Of a DNA stretch of 41,362 bases, positions 16,082-24,660 are shown in pieces; the first letter of the stretch is position 1, and the number at the start of each line of letters is the position of its first letter. The notes under the pieces are model-generated. The model ran no database searches, was not told the DNA's origin, and saw nothing but the letters and a program-made list of their open reading frames with translations. The stretch comes from Verrucomicrobiia bacterium. GTDB taxonomy: Bacteria > Verrucomicrobiota > Verrucomicrobiia > Opitutales > Opitutaceae. The stretch lies in NCBI GenBank assembly GCA_011525695.1, contig WYBX01000037.1:1-41362 (forward strand), written 5' to 3'. Position numbers and translations under genes: made by a program.

Positions 16082-17545
16082 ATGGAAACAAAACACTACA
16101 TAGCGCTCGTCGTTTTCGTGGCGATGGGCTGCGGCAGTATTCTGCTTTCACTGCTGTCGCGCCGCTGGCGCGACTTCGCCTTCCTGCTGGTGGTGGCAGG
16201 TGCGGTGCTCGCGGAGCGCGGGCCGGCTGACGTCAATTTTCTCGGCCAGTACTGGTACCGGGGCACCTCGCGTGGTATCGGGCTTTCGGTGATCGACGTG
16301 TTGGCGTTCGGCGTGCTCGTCGCCTCGCTCCTGGCACCCACCTATCCGCGGCGGCGGTGGTTCTTTCCCGCCGGGCTGGGATTGTTCGGACTGTATTTCC
16401 TTTATTGCATCTTTTCGGTCCTGCAGGCGTATCAGCCGATGTTCGGCCTCTGGGAACTGGCCAACATTCCCCGGGCCATCCTGATCATGCTGGCGGCGGC
16501 GGCGTTTGTGCGCACGCGCAGGGAACTCGGCATCATCGTGCTCGGGCTCGGCCTCGCCGTCGGCGTCCAGGCGCTGTACGCGTTCAAGCAGCGGTTCCTG
16601 GGCGGGATGTATCGCCCGCCAGGCACGCTCGATCATGCGAACAGCCTTTCCATGTACCTCTGCACCATCTCGCCCGTGCTGCTCGCCGCGGCGCTGGCGG
16701 ACTGGAACAAGTACCTGCGCTGGTTTGCGCTGGCGGCGGCGATTGTCGCATCAGCAACGATCGTCCTCACGCTTTCCCGGGCCGGACTGCCGATCTTTGC
16801 CTTCGTGATGACTGGAACCGCGGTGATGTGCACCACGTGGCGGATCACCCGGCGGAAGATCATGGTCGTGATGGCAATCTCGCTCGGAGCCGGTCTGATG
16901 CTCGCGAAGTCCTGGGACATGCTCGTGGTCCGGTTCGGTTCCGCCTCGCTGGAGGAGGAATTGATCGCGATCGATGGCGAGAACCGCGGCATTTACTGGC
17001 GCTGGGCCAAGATGATGGTCGACGACCACCCGCTGGGAGTCGGGTTGAACAACTGGTCGTACATGGTGAGCAAGACCTACGGGGCGCGGGTCGGCTTCCA
17101 CTACGAGGACTACGACGACATCAAGGTGGCGCCGGAAAAGGCGGACATCCCCAGCATCCGTTACGCCCCGCCGGCCCACGCGCTGGCCGCGCTGAGCCTG
17201 GGCGAAATTGGCATCCCCGGCACGCTGCTCTTCATGATCGTCTGGCTGCGATGGTTCCAGGTCGGGGCGATGTTCCTCATCCGCCGGCTCGACCGCGACC
17301 CGATGCACCGGCTCGGCATTGGCATCCTGTTCGCAACAGCCGGCATCTTCCTCCAGAGCGTGACCGAGTGGACTTACCGCCAGCCGCCGCTCTTCCTGAC
17401 ATTTCACCTCCTGATCGGAGCCCTCGCCAGCCTGCATTATGTGCGCCGGCACCGACCGGCATCGGCCGAACCGGCGCCGGAGCCGATAACGGAGGGCGAC
17501 GAGTTTGAACCTCTCCCGGTCGCGATCTCGCGGCGGGTTGTCTGA
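16082..17545 (+). CDS. O-antigen ligase/polymerase (Wzy/WaaL-type) membrane protein
   Basis: This 487-residue inner-membrane protein has about ten hydrophobic helices and one large periplasmic loop. The PF04932-type signature is present: a helix with TIVLTLSRAGLPIFAFVM, then ENRGIYWRWAKMMVDDHPLGVGLNNW at the start of the loop, and PPAHALAALSLGEIGIPGTLLF with the conserved histidine after it. Such proteins polymerise repeat units or ligate glycan from undecaprenyl diphosphate to lipid A core or another acceptor; sequence alone does not separate these roles. It starts 15 bp after a GT2 and ends 10 bp before a GT4. Confidence 0.9.
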   Translation: METKHYIALVVFVAMGCGSILLSLLSRRWRDFAFLLVVAGAVLAERGPADVNFLGQYWYRGTSRGIGLSVIDVLAFGVLVASLLAPTYPRRRWFFPAGLGLFGLYFLYCIFSVLQAYQPMFGLWELANIPRAILIMLAAAAFVRTRRELGIIVLGLGLAVGVQALYAFKQRFLGGMYRPPGTLDHANSLSMYLCTISPVLLAAALADWNKYLRWFALAAAIVASATIVLTLSRAGLPIFAFVMTGTAVMCTTWRITRRKIMVVMAISLGAGLMLAKSWDMLVVRFGSASLEEELIAIDGENRGIYWRWAKMMVDDHPLGVGLNNWSYMVSKTYGARVGFHYEDYDDIKVAPEKADIPSIRYAPPAHALAALSLGEIGIPGTLLFMIVWLRWFQVGAMFLIRRLDRDPMHRLGIGILFATAGIFLQSVTEWTYRQPPLFLTFHLLIGALASLHYVRRHRPASAEPAPEPITEGDEFEPLPVAISRRVV

Positions 17546-17555
17546 GAACACGCGC

Positions 17556-18833
17556 ATGCGCATCGCCCATCTGCTGCGAAAATATGACCCCGCCGAATGG
17601 GGCGGGACGGAGACGGTGATTCACCAGCTGTTCGGCGGCCTGCGCCGGCATGGCGTCGAATCGATCGTCTATTGCCCGGCGCTGCCGCCGGCACCGGGCG
17701 GCCGCGCCGGCACGGTCCGTGATCCGCTGGCGGAAGCCGGCTGCCAGGTGCGGCGGTTCTCCGCCTGCGTACCCATCTGGGGGATCTCGTCGCAGCAGCG
17801 CCGGCAGATGATTGCGGTCGGCGGCAACCTGATGTCATTCGACCTGATTCGCGAACTCTGGGCCGTGCCGCGGCTGGGCCTGGTGCATTCGCACGCGCTC
17901 GGCCGGATCGGCGGCATTGGCCTGACGATCGCACGCCGGCGGAGGATTCCCTTTGTCGTGACCGTGCACGGTGGCGTGTATGACCTGCCGCCGGGGCTGC
18001 GCCAATCGCTCAATGCCCCGCTCAATCGGGGCGTCGAATGGGGCAAGCCGTTTGGATTGCTCCTGCGGGCCCGGCATGTGTTGGCCGAGGCGGATGCGAT
18101 CCTGACCTGCAACCGGCGGGAGGCGGAACTGATCCTCCAGCGCCATCCCGATCGCCGGGTGATCGTGCAGCCGCATGGCGTCCGGGCGGAGCTCTACGAA
18201 CCGGATCACCGGGCGGAGGTGGCAAAGGCGTTTCCGACGATTGTGGGGCGCGAGGTGCTGCTCGCCGTCGGGCGAATCGATCCGGTGAAGAACCAGGGCT
18301 TCCTGATCGAGCAACTGCCGGAGATCGTGCGCCGGCATCCGCGGGCGCTGCTCGTCCTCGCCGGGCCGTGCACCGATCTCGCGTACGGGCAGGCGCTGGA
18401 GCAGCGGATCCGGGAACGCGGACTCGGTGAAAAGGTGCTGCTGACGGGCCGGATCCCGCCGGGGGATCCCCGGTTGATCGGACTGATGCAGCAGGCAAAG
18501 GCCGTGATCCTGCCCTCGATTTCCGAGACCTTCGGGCTGGTGATCCTCGAGGCCTGGGCCGCGGGGACGCCGGCAATCTCCAGCGGGACGTCCGGCGCCA
18601 CGGCGCTGATCGAGCACGATCGCAATGGCTGGCTGTTCGGGCTGGACCGGCCGGAGACGCTGCATGCGGCGCTGGAGGCCGCACTGACCCGGCCGGAAGC
18701 GGTGCGGCGGGTGACCGCGGCGGCGCGCGAACAGGTAGTGGCCAGCTATGACACCCGCGTCATTGCAAGCACGATACACCAGCTCTACCGGGAGCTGACG
18801 GAGGAGCCCCATGCGCTGCGTCATCCTGCGTGA
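17556..18833 (+). CDS. Glycosyltransferase family 4
   Basis: The 425-residue GT-B retaining glycosyltransferase has an N-terminal GT4 domain with MRIAHLLRKYDPAEWGGTETVIHQL (the GGTE loop). The C-terminal Rossmann domain has LLAVGRIDPVKNQGFLIEQL, VLLTGRIPPGDPRLIGLMQQA and PSISETFGLVILEAWAAGTPAIS, the E-x7-E nucleotide-sugar motif of the family. It transfers a hexose or similar sugar onto a lipid-linked glycan at the cytoplasmic face. The ATG at 17556 is preferred over one at 17505 because that one lies inside the upstream gene and adds a non-family leader. The 3' end overlaps the next gene by 23 bp. Confidence 0.93.
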   Translation: MRIAHLLRKYDPAEWGGTETVIHQLFGGLRRHGVESIVYCPALPPAPGGRAGTVRDPLAEAGCQVRRFSACVPIWGISSQQRRQMIAVGGNLMSFDLIRELWAVPRLGLVHSHALGRIGGIGLTIARRRRIPFVVTVHGGVYDLPPGLRQSLNAPLNRGVEWGKPFGLLLRARHVLAEADAILTCNRREAELILQRHPDRRVIVQPHGVRAELYEPDHRAEVAKAFPTIVGREVLLAVGRIDPVKNQGFLIEQLPEIVRRHPRALLVLAGPCTDLAYGQALEQRIRERGLGEKVLLTGRIPPGDPRLIGLMQQAKAVILPSISETFGLVILEAWAAGTPAISSGTSGATALIEHDRNGWLFGLDRPETLHAALEAALTRPEAVRRVTAAAREQVVASYDTRVIASTIHQLYRELTEEPHALRHPA

Positions 18834-19677
18834 CGACGATACCAATGCCCTGACGCCGGTCGACTGCCTGGAGCGGCTTTACCGGCCGTTCCTGGCCCGG
18901 GGGCTGCCCGTGAACCTGGCGACCATTCCGGAGGTGCGGACGGACGCGCGCACACCGGAGGGCCGGCATGAGGGCTTTCTGCCGCCGGGGCTGGGCGCGG
19001 CGCCGGGGATGGTGGCACTGGCCGAGAACCGGGCGCTGGTGGAATACCTGCACCAGAATCCCGGGTATCACATTGCCCAGCATGGCTGCCATCATGACAC
19101 GTTCGAGTTCGACCGGACGGATCGGAGCGACGTCATCCGCCGGATCGAGCGGGGGGCACGGCGGCTCCGGGAGGCGGGGTTCGATGCGGTGAAGGCGTTC
19201 GTGGCCCCGCACGACAAGTTTTCCCCGGCGGCCTATGCGGAGGTGGCGCGGCGGTTTCCCGTCATCTCGAGCGGCTGGTTCGAATGGCGGCGGCTGCCGC
19301 CTGCCTGGCGGGTGCGGTATGGGCTGAAGAAGATCCTGGGCCAGCCGCACTGGCGGGTGGGGCGGACCCGGCTGCTGAGCCATCCCGGCTGCCTGCTGTC
19401 CCACCAACGGCCCTGCGACACGATGCTCGAGACGATCCGGCGGGCGGTCGAACGGCAGCCACTGACCGTGCTGGTGACCCATTGGTGGGAGTACTTTCGC
19501 GACGGGGAGCCCGACGAGCCGTTCATCCGGGTATTGCACGCGACCGCGGAATTCCTTGCCACGGAGCCGGACGTGAGGGTGATTCCCTTTGCGGCGCTGG
19601 CGCAAGGTGAGGACGGGGGGCCACGGCGTCGCGCCGTGGGAATGCGTGCTGAAGTCCTTTCCACCGACGGGATGTGA
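18811..19677 (+). CDS. Polysaccharide deacetylase-like (NodB-fold) protein
   Basis: The 288-residue protein has no signal peptide. It opens MRCVILRDDDTNALTPVDCLERLY, the RDDD motif (metal and catalytic Asp) seen in WbmS/DUF2334-type carbohydrate esterases. HIAQHGCHHDTFEF supplies the metal-binding histidines, AFVAPHDKFS the PHD region, and VLVTHWWEYFRDGE the last histidine motif. It probably removes an acetyl group from a sugar in the glycan made by the upstream genes. The 23-bp overlap with the GT4 gene indicates co-translation. The last 25 or so residues (GEDGGPRRRAVG...) look unstructured. Confidence 0.82.
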   Translation: MRCVILRDDDTNALTPVDCLERLYRPFLARGLPVNLATIPEVRTDARTPEGRHEGFLPPGLGAAPGMVALAENRALVEYLHQNPGYHIAQHGCHHDTFEFDRTDRSDVIRRIERGARRLREAGFDAVKAFVAPHDKFSPAAYAEVARRFPVISSGWFEWRRLPPAWRVRYGLKKILGQPHWRVGRTRLLSHPGCLLSHQRPCDTMLETIRRAVERQPLTVLVTHWWEYFRDGEPDEPFIRVLHATAEFLATEPDVRVIPFAALAQGEDGGPRRRAVGMRAEVLSTDGM

Positions 19678-19757
19678 AATGCATTCCATGGATGGAAGTT
19701 TGAGGTTGCACCAGCCCGGTGCGGTCCTTTCCTCTGGCCGTTCACCCATTTCCTACC

Positions 19758-19922
19758 ATGCAAGAACAAGTCATCCTGGAGTGCACCGAGGCCCGAAAAG
19801 AGGGGAAGCCGGTCTCGCGCTATCTCACCATGCGCAACAAGAAGACCGTAACTGAGCGGATTGAGAAGAAGAAGTACAACCCGCACCTCAAGCGCCACAC
19901 GGTCCACAAGGAAATCAAGTAA
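19758..19922 (+). CDS. rpmG: 50S ribosomal protein L33
   Basis: This 54-residue protein of the large ribosomal subunit has the typical core [35 protein letters not shown]. It is a zinc-independent (C-minus) form: the CXXC pairs of zinc-binding L33 are missing and only one Cys remains. The ATG at 19758 gives the normal N-terminus; the frame extends upstream to 19719 but is not conserved-looking. It is a single gene with its own terminator. Confidence 0.96.
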   Translation: MQEQVILECTEARKEGKPVSRYLTMRNKKTVTERIEKKKYNPHLKRHTVHKEIK

Positions 19923-19959
19923 GGCCGCAGGCGTGGGCGCAGGGCGCCCGAACCGTTTC

Positions 19960-19985
19960 GCCGGGGTTTCCACCCCGGCTTTTTT
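19960..19985 (+). terminator. Intrinsic terminator of rpmG
   Basis: GCCGGGGT (19960-19967) pairs perfectly with ACCCCGGC (19972-19979) around a TTCC loop and is followed at once by six T (19980-19985). It lies 38 bp after the rpmG stop and faces the rpmG direction. Confidence 0.92.
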
Positions 19986-19993
19986 GTGGGGTA

Positions 19994-20251
19994 TCAGGCC
20001 TGCTTCTTCTCGGGGTGCGAACCCTGCTGCCCGTGATGATGGTGCTGCCGGCGGGCGGCGCGCCAGCTTTCACGGTGTTTTCGGATCCAGTCGAGCAGCG
20101 CACGTTCGAACCCGATGTCGTACCCCAAGCGTTCCGACTCCAGCCACTTGTGCTTCAGAATCTCCTCCCGCTCGGCCAGGAACTCTTGGTAGAGGCTGGA
20201 CTGTTTGACGAATTCCCGAGACGTCGATGGCTCTTGAGCAGGATGAGTCAT
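19994..20251 (-). CDS. Small conserved-looking protein (possibly DUF4032-related), His-rich tail
   Basis: The 85-residue cytoplasmic protein has a central block YQEFLAEREEILKHKWLESERLG followed by YDIGFERALLDWIRKHRESWR. This helical pattern resembles the short 'E..EHRW..SE..G.DVG.E.A..DY' segment of DUF4032-type proteins. The C-terminus is rich in His (HHHHGQQGSH), which could bind metal. The function is unknown. It is convergent with rpmG, ending 9 bp from that terminator. The ATG at 20249-20251 is the only good start. Confidence 0.65.
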   Translation of the reverse strand: MTHPAQEPSTSREFVKQSSLYQEFLAEREEILKHKWLESERLGYDIGFERALLDWIRKHRESWRAARRQHHHHGQQGSHPEKKQA

Positions 20252-20315
20252 GCTGCGCGGTGTGAATGAGAGCTAGCGCAGCGGACCTGTCAATGCCTGC
20301 AATGTTTCCTAAACA

Positions 20316-21416
20316 TCACACCCGCGGCTTCGTAGGTTTCGCGAGCGTGGCGAGGAGCGAGTTGCCGATGTCCCGGAAGACTCCCGCCGCGGCGCTCCCG
20401 GGATCCTCCACGACGACGGGCGTCCCGGCATCGCCGCCCGCCCGGATTTCCGGCAGCAGCGGCACCTGGCCGAGGAGCGTCGTCCCCAGCCGTTCCGCGG
20501 TCGCGATGCCGCCGCCGCTCCCGAAGAGGGCATGCTGCTTCCCGGCGGGATCGATGAAGTAGCTCATATTCTCGGCCACGCCGAGCAGCGGCACGTTGAC
20601 CTTCTGGAACATCAGCCCGCCTTTCCGGGCGACGTTCGTGGCGGCAGCCTGCGGCGTGGTGACGATGACGGCGCCGTCGAGCGGCAGGGTTTGCACCAGC
20701 GACAACTGGGCGTCGCCGGTGCCGGGAGGAAGATCGATCAGCAGCACGTCCAGTTCGCCCCATTTCACATTCTGGACGAATTGCTGCACCGTCTTCATGA
20801 TCATCGGGCCCCGCCAGACCACCGGCGTGTTGTCGTCGACCAGGAAGCCCATGCTCATGACCTTCACCCCATAGCGTTCCATCGGCACGAGCATGGCCTC
20901 GGCGCCCTCGCCCTCGACTTCCGGGCGGCCGCCCAGCCCCATCATCAGCGGGACACTCGGGCCATAGATGTCGCAATCCATCAGCCCGATGCGGCCCGGG
21001 CGACCCTGGGCCTCCAGCAGCTGTGCCAGCCCGCACGCGAGGTTGACCGCAAACGTGCTCTTGCCGACGCCGCCCTTGCCCGAGGCGATCGCAATCGCAT
21101 GCCGGATCGTCTTGGGCGCCGTGCTGCCGCCGGCCAGGTTTCCCCCGGCGGCCGCGCCGCCGGGCGCGGCCTTCGCCGGCGCCACTGCAATTTCAATGAT
21201 CGTTTCCCGGACGCCGGGAATCGCGCGCAGGCATCGATCGACCTCGGCCTTCAACTGCAGCGGCGTCTGGGGATCGCTGGTCGTCAATGCCAGGGCAACC
21301 TTGGCCGTGCCGTCGGCGAAGCCGGCCGAGCGCACCAGCCCGAACGACACGATGTCGCGGCTGAATCCCGGATACTTCACCTGCTTGAGATGCTCTTTGA
21401 TTTGGTCGGACGTCAC
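20316..21416 (-). CDS. mrp: Mrp/ApbC-type P-loop ATPase (iron-sulfur carrier family)
   Basis: The 366-residue protein has an N-terminal MIP18/DUF59-type domain (1-80), a low-complexity Gly/Ala linker (82-100) and a deviant Walker A P-loop SGKGGVGKST (112-121). It also has LMDCDIYGPSVPLMMGL (switch I), LLIDLPPGTGDAQLSL (Walker B/switch II) and TTPQAAATNVARKGG. Mrp proteins deliver Fe-S clusters through a CXXC in the segment ENMSYFxCPxC. Here that segment reads ENMSYFIDPAGKQHALFG, with no cysteine (about 282-299). The ATPase is intact but cluster binding must differ. The start is GTG at 21414-21416. It is divergent from tolB. Confidence 0.9.
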   Translation of the reverse strand: MTSDQIKEHLKQVKYPGFSRDIVSFGLVRSAGFADGTAKVALALTTSDPQTPLQLKAEVDRCLRAIPGVRETIIEIAVAPAKAAPGGAAAGGNLAGGSTAPKTIRHAIAIASGKGGVGKSTFAVNLACGLAQLLEAQGRPGRIGLMDCDIYGPSVPLMMGLGGRPEVEGEGAEAMLVPMERYGVKVMSMGFLVDDNTPVVWRGPMIMKTVQQFVQNVKWGELDVLLIDLPPGTGDAQLSLVQTLPLDGAVIVTTPQAAATNVARKGGLMFQKVNVPLLGVAENMSYFIDPAGKQHALFGSGGGIATAERLGTTLLGQVPLLPEIRAGGDAGTPVVVEDPGSAAAGVFRDIGNSLLATLAKPTKPRV

Positions 21417-21610
21417 GGTGTTACGATTGTGAGCAAATTAGAGTTGTTATGCCGCGGCCCGGCGCAAATAGAAATGCCCGTCGCGCATGATTCCTGTCAC
21501 CGCGGGGAGCGGGCGCGACCAGTGCGGGCCGTCCGGGGTGCCCGCGCGATTCCTGAAATGGCTCGCGGTCCTGCCGTGTCCACCTCCTCACTCTGCTGCT
21601 TTTACTTCCG

Positions 21611-22804
21611 ATGCATCACCTGCTGCGACTCACGCTCCTCGCCCTCCTCACGCTGACCCCCGGCTTCGCCCAAGGCACCCGCGACATCGGGCGGGTCGAG
21701 GTCGCAGTCGAAGGCGTGACCATCCCGGTGCGGATCAGCGGTGCACCCGCGGAGCTGAACACGCTTGCGCATCTTGCCTTCCAGTCGCACGGCCGCTACC
21801 GCCGCGTGACGGCGGGCCAGGCCTATGACCTGAAGTTCAGCGCCGCGGGCGGCAACCAGGTCAGGGTTGAAATCACCCGCGGTTCCGCAGGGACGCCGGT
21901 CATGACGCAGGTGGTCCCGGGCACGACGCTGCGGCACGCGCTGCTGCGGGCCGCCGATCTGGCGGTGGAGCAGACCAACGGGCTGGGGCTCCGCGGGTTC
22001 TTCACCGCCCGGCTGGCATTCGTGGGCGAGGCGACCGGGCGCAAGGAGGTCTATATCTCGGATCTTTTCCTCGGGGAGGCGAAACGGATCACGAGCGACT
22101 CGGCGCCCGTGCTCACACCGCGCTGGTCGCCGGACGGCACGCGGCTGCTCTACACCAGCTACTTCAAGTCCGGCTTCCCGGACATCTTCCAGCACGATCT
22201 CACGACGTATCAGCGGACCACCTTCGTGAGCTACCGGGGAACGAACAGCGGGGCCCGGTTCAGCCCCAGCGGCCGGCAGGTGGCGATGGTGCTGACCGGC
22301 GAGGGCACGCCGGAGATTTATGTGAGCGACGCGCAGGGGCGGAACGTCTCGCGGAAGACGCGTTCCGATGCGGTCAAGGCGTCCCCGTGCTGGTCGCCGG
22401 ATGGCAGCCAGATCGTTTTCACGATGGAGCCGGGCCCGCAGCTTTATCTCATCGGAGCTGGCGGCGGCCAGCCGCGCCGGCTGGCGACACCCGGATTCAC
22501 GTACGCGGCGGAGCCGGACTGGAGCACGGTGAATCCGAACCGGATCGCCTGCACGCTGCGCGTGGGCCGCCAATACCAGATCGGCGTCTACGATCTCTCC
22601 CGCGGCCGCGCCGAGGTGGTCTCGAAGGCCTCGTTCGACGGGATCGAGCCGAGCTGGCTCGGGGATGGCCGGCACCTGGTCTACACTGCCCGCAACCGGA
22701 CCACGAGCGTGCTGTGTATCCTTGATACCGAGACGGGGCGCAGCACGCCGATTTCGCCCGCCAGTTTCGGGGCGGCCATGAGCGGCAGCGCCTGGATCCG
22801 CTGA
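21611..22804 (+). CDS. tolB: TolB, periplasmic beta-propeller of the Tol-Pal system
   Basis: This 397-residue protein has signal peptide residues 1-20 (cleavage after FAQ or nearby). The N-terminal alpha/beta TolB domain spans about 25-145. A six-bladed propeller of WD40-like repeats follows: RWSPDGTRLLYTSY, RFSPSGRQVAMVLTG, CWSPDGSQIVFTM, EPDWSTVNPNRIACT, EPSWLGDGRHLVYTA. TolB links the inner-membrane TolQRA complex to Pal and helps keep the outer membrane invaginating at division. No tolQ, tolR, tolA or pal gene is adjacent, so the system is split in this genome or this is a solo paralogue. An AT-rich stretch at 21425-21450 may hold the promoter. Confidence 0.9.
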   Translation: MHHLLRLTLLALLTLTPGFAQGTRDIGRVEVAVEGVTIPVRISGAPAELNTLAHLAFQSHGRYRRVTAGQAYDLKFSAAGGNQVRVEITRGSAGTPVMTQVVPGTTLRHALLRAADLAVEQTNGLGLRGFFTARLAFVGEATGRKEVYISDLFLGEAKRITSDSAPVLTPRWSPDGTRLLYTSYFKSGFPDIFQHDLTTYQRTTFVSYRGTNSGARFSPSGRQVAMVLTGEGTPEIYVSDAQGRNVSRKTRSDAVKASPCWSPDGSQIVFTMEPGPQLYLIGAGGGQPRRLATPGFTYAAEPDWSTVNPNRIACTLRVGRQYQIGVYDLSRGRAEVVSKASFDGIEPSWLGDGRHLVYTARNRTTSVLCILDTETGRSTPISPASFGAAMSGSAWIR

Positions 22805-22971
22805 AGGCCGGGCAAGCGCGAATATCTGGATGCGGCGGTCCTGGCCGGTGCCCGGGATGTTCGGATTGCCCGCGCGCAGCGCGGAATCAGCAGCCCGCGG
22901 GCCTGGCATGTGAACCGCAAGGAACTTTTGCGGCCCGGCCCCGGGCTCCGATTTGCAGGCCCGATGGGCTG

Positions 22972-23598
22972 CTACGCGGATGCGTAATTTTTCTCGGCGG
23001 CATCCCAGTCCACCACGTTCCACCAGGCAGTGACATAATCGGGCCGGCGGTTCTGGTAATTGAGGTAGTAGGCGTGCTCCCAGACATCGAGGCCGATGAC
23101 CGGCTTGCCTTCCACTCCGGCGACCGCCTTGCCCATGTAGGGGCTGTCCTGGTTTGCGGTCGAGCCGATGGAGAGTTTCTTGTCCGGGCCGACCAGCAGC
23201 CAGGCCCAGCCGGAACCGAAGCGACCGGCGGCGGCCTTGCCGAACTCGGCCTTGAAGTTGTCGAAGGAACCCCAGGTGGACTGGATCGCCTCGGCCAGCT
23301 TGCCCTTGGGGGTGCCGCCCTTGCCCGGTCCCATGATCTTCCAGAAGAAGGTGTGGTTGCTATGGCCGCCGGCATTGTTCCGCACGGCGCCGCGGATCGC
23401 CTCGGGCACCCGGCCCAGATTGGCCAGGAGCGTGTTGACGTCCATGGCCGCGAGCTCGGGCTGATCCTTCAGCGCGTTGTTGGCATTCGTCACGTAGGCC
23501 TGGTGATGCTTGCCATGGTGAATTTCCATCGTCCTGGCATCGATATGGGGCTCGAGTGCGTTCGACGGATAAGGCAGTTTGGGCAATTCGAAGGGCAT
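22972..23598 (-). CDS. sodA: Superoxide dismutase, Mn/Fe family (Mn-like)
   Basis: The 208-residue enzyme converts superoxide to oxygen and hydrogen peroxide. The metal ligands are His27 (MEIHHGKHH), His82 ([10 protein letters not shown]), Asp171 and His175 (DVWEHAYY). The segment STANQDSP carries Gln150, the position that favours manganese; iron enzymes instead place the Gln near residue 70. That makes a Mn or cambialistic enzyme likely, but metal use needs assay. No signal peptide, so cytoplasmic. The ATG at 23596-23598 starts exactly at the family N-terminus ([11 protein letters not shown]). Confidence 0.93.
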   Translation of the reverse strand: MPFELPKLPYPSNALEPHIDARTMEIHHGKHHQAYVTNANNALKDQPELAAMDVNTLLANLGRVPEAIRGAVRNNAGGHSNHTFFWKIMGPGKGGTPKGKLAEAIQSTWGSFDNFKAEFGKAAAGRFGSGWAWLLVGPDKKLSIGSTANQDSPYMGKAVAGVEGKPVIGLDVWEHAYYLNYQNRRPDYVTAWWNVVDWDAAEKNYASA

Positions 23599-23702
23599 GG
23601 GTGCAGTGGTTATGGGTTGAGCGGCGTGGAAACGACGCGGATGGAAACTAATGCATCGGCAGCCGTTTGCGTCAACGCCGCCAGTGAAATCTCCCGGCGG
23701 AT

Positions 23703-24224
23703 TCAGGGCTCGTCCTGCCGCTTCAGCCGGAAAAAAGCCTGCAGCAGATCGCGACATTCGGTTTCCAGGACGCCCCCGGGGGTCAGCTGCACGTGATGAT
23801 TCACCCGGGGCAGGTCATTGAGATTCGTGGCCCCGCCGAGGCAGCCCATCTTGGGGTCGGGAACGGCATAGCACACGCGCTTCACCCGGGACATCAGCAT
23901 GGCGCCCGAGCACATCGGACAGGGCTCCTTGGTGACATAGACCGTTGCGCCCTCGAGCCGCCAGTCGCCCAAATGTGCGGCCGCCTGGGTGAGCGCCAGG
24001 ATCTCGGCATGGGCCGTCGGATCCTTCGCCCCGGCGACAGTGTTGTGCGCGGCGGCGACCACTTCGCCGCCAATCTCGATGACTGCCCCGATGGGAACCT
24101 CGTCGAGCCTCCAGGCATCGATCGCCTGGTTGTACGCCAGGCTCATGAAGTACTCGTCGTTCCGCACCAGTTCCGAGGGAAACCGTTTCTCAAACGGGCA
24201 GGGGAGCGGATGTTCAGGCGGCAT
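23703..24224 (-). CDS. tadA: tRNA-specific adenosine-34 deaminase
   Basis: The 173-residue zinc enzyme converts the wobble adenosine of tRNA-Arg(ACG) to inosine. The active site is complete: TAHAEILAL (His72 zinc ligand, Glu74 proton shuttle) and [11 protein letters not shown] (Cys102 and Cys105). The N-terminus ([27 protein letters not shown]) and the GCLGGATNL segment are typical, and the length is normal. Divergent from infA with 107 bp between starts. Confidence 0.93.
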   Translation of the reverse strand: MPPEHPLPCPFEKRFPSELVRNDEYFMSLAYNQAIDAWRLDEVPIGAVIEIGGEVVAAAHNTVAGAKDPTAHAEILALTQAAAHLGDWRLEGATVYVTKEPCPMCSGAMLMSRVKRVCYAVPDPKMGCLGGATNLNDLPRVNHHVQLTPGGVLETECRDLLQAFFRLKRQDEP

Positions 24225-24331
24225 GAAGGAGTGAATCCTTGACTAAGGCCGGCCGTTTCTGCCTTACAAGGTGCTTTTGACGACCGACCTTATGACGATT
24301 CTCCGCGCTGCGCCCCAACTCCGATCCCCCC

Positions 24332-24592
24332 ATGTCTGACGGCAACTCGATCGAGGTGGAAGGCAAGGTCGTCGCGGTGCTCCCCGGGACGATGTTCAAG
24401 GTGCAGTTGGCGAATGGCCATGTGGTCCTCGCCCACATCTCCGGGAAGCTGCGAAAGAACTTCATCAAGATTGCCGCCGGCGACACGGTGAAGATGGAGA
24501 TGAGCCCGTACGACATCGAGAAGGCGCGCATCACCTTCCGGATGAAGGAATCGAACTCGACGTATCGCCCGCCGCCGCGCCGGCGTTATTGA
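24332..24592 (+). CDS. infA: Translation initiation factor IF-1
   Basis: This 86-residue S1-fold protein binds the 30S A site during initiation. The core is typical: [66 protein letters not shown]. The C-terminus has an Arg/Pro-rich extension (PPPRRRY) beyond the usual 72 residues, as in other Verrucomicrobiota and Bacteroidota. Start ATG at 24332. Confidence 0.97.
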   Translation: MSDGNSIEVEGKVVAVLPGTMFKVQLANGHVVLAHISGKLRKNFIKIAAGDTVKMEMSPYDIEKARITFRMKESNSTYRPPPRRRY

Positions 24593-24660
24593 AAGGCCCC
24601 CGCCGCAGGAGCGGTGCGATCAGCGTTGTCCGGCAAGTCGGCCGGATTCAGCCTCGGCCC

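Noticed and set aside
19994..20251. Bidirectional use of the rpmG terminator for the convergent small gene
   Set aside because: On the minus strand the hairpin is followed by GAAACGG with no T-run.
24589..24660. TTG start for the Xer recombinase overlapping the infA stop
   Set aside because: It would add 24 basic residues unlike the family N-terminus. An ATG at 24661 is closer to the core-binding domain. Translational coupling cannot be excluded.
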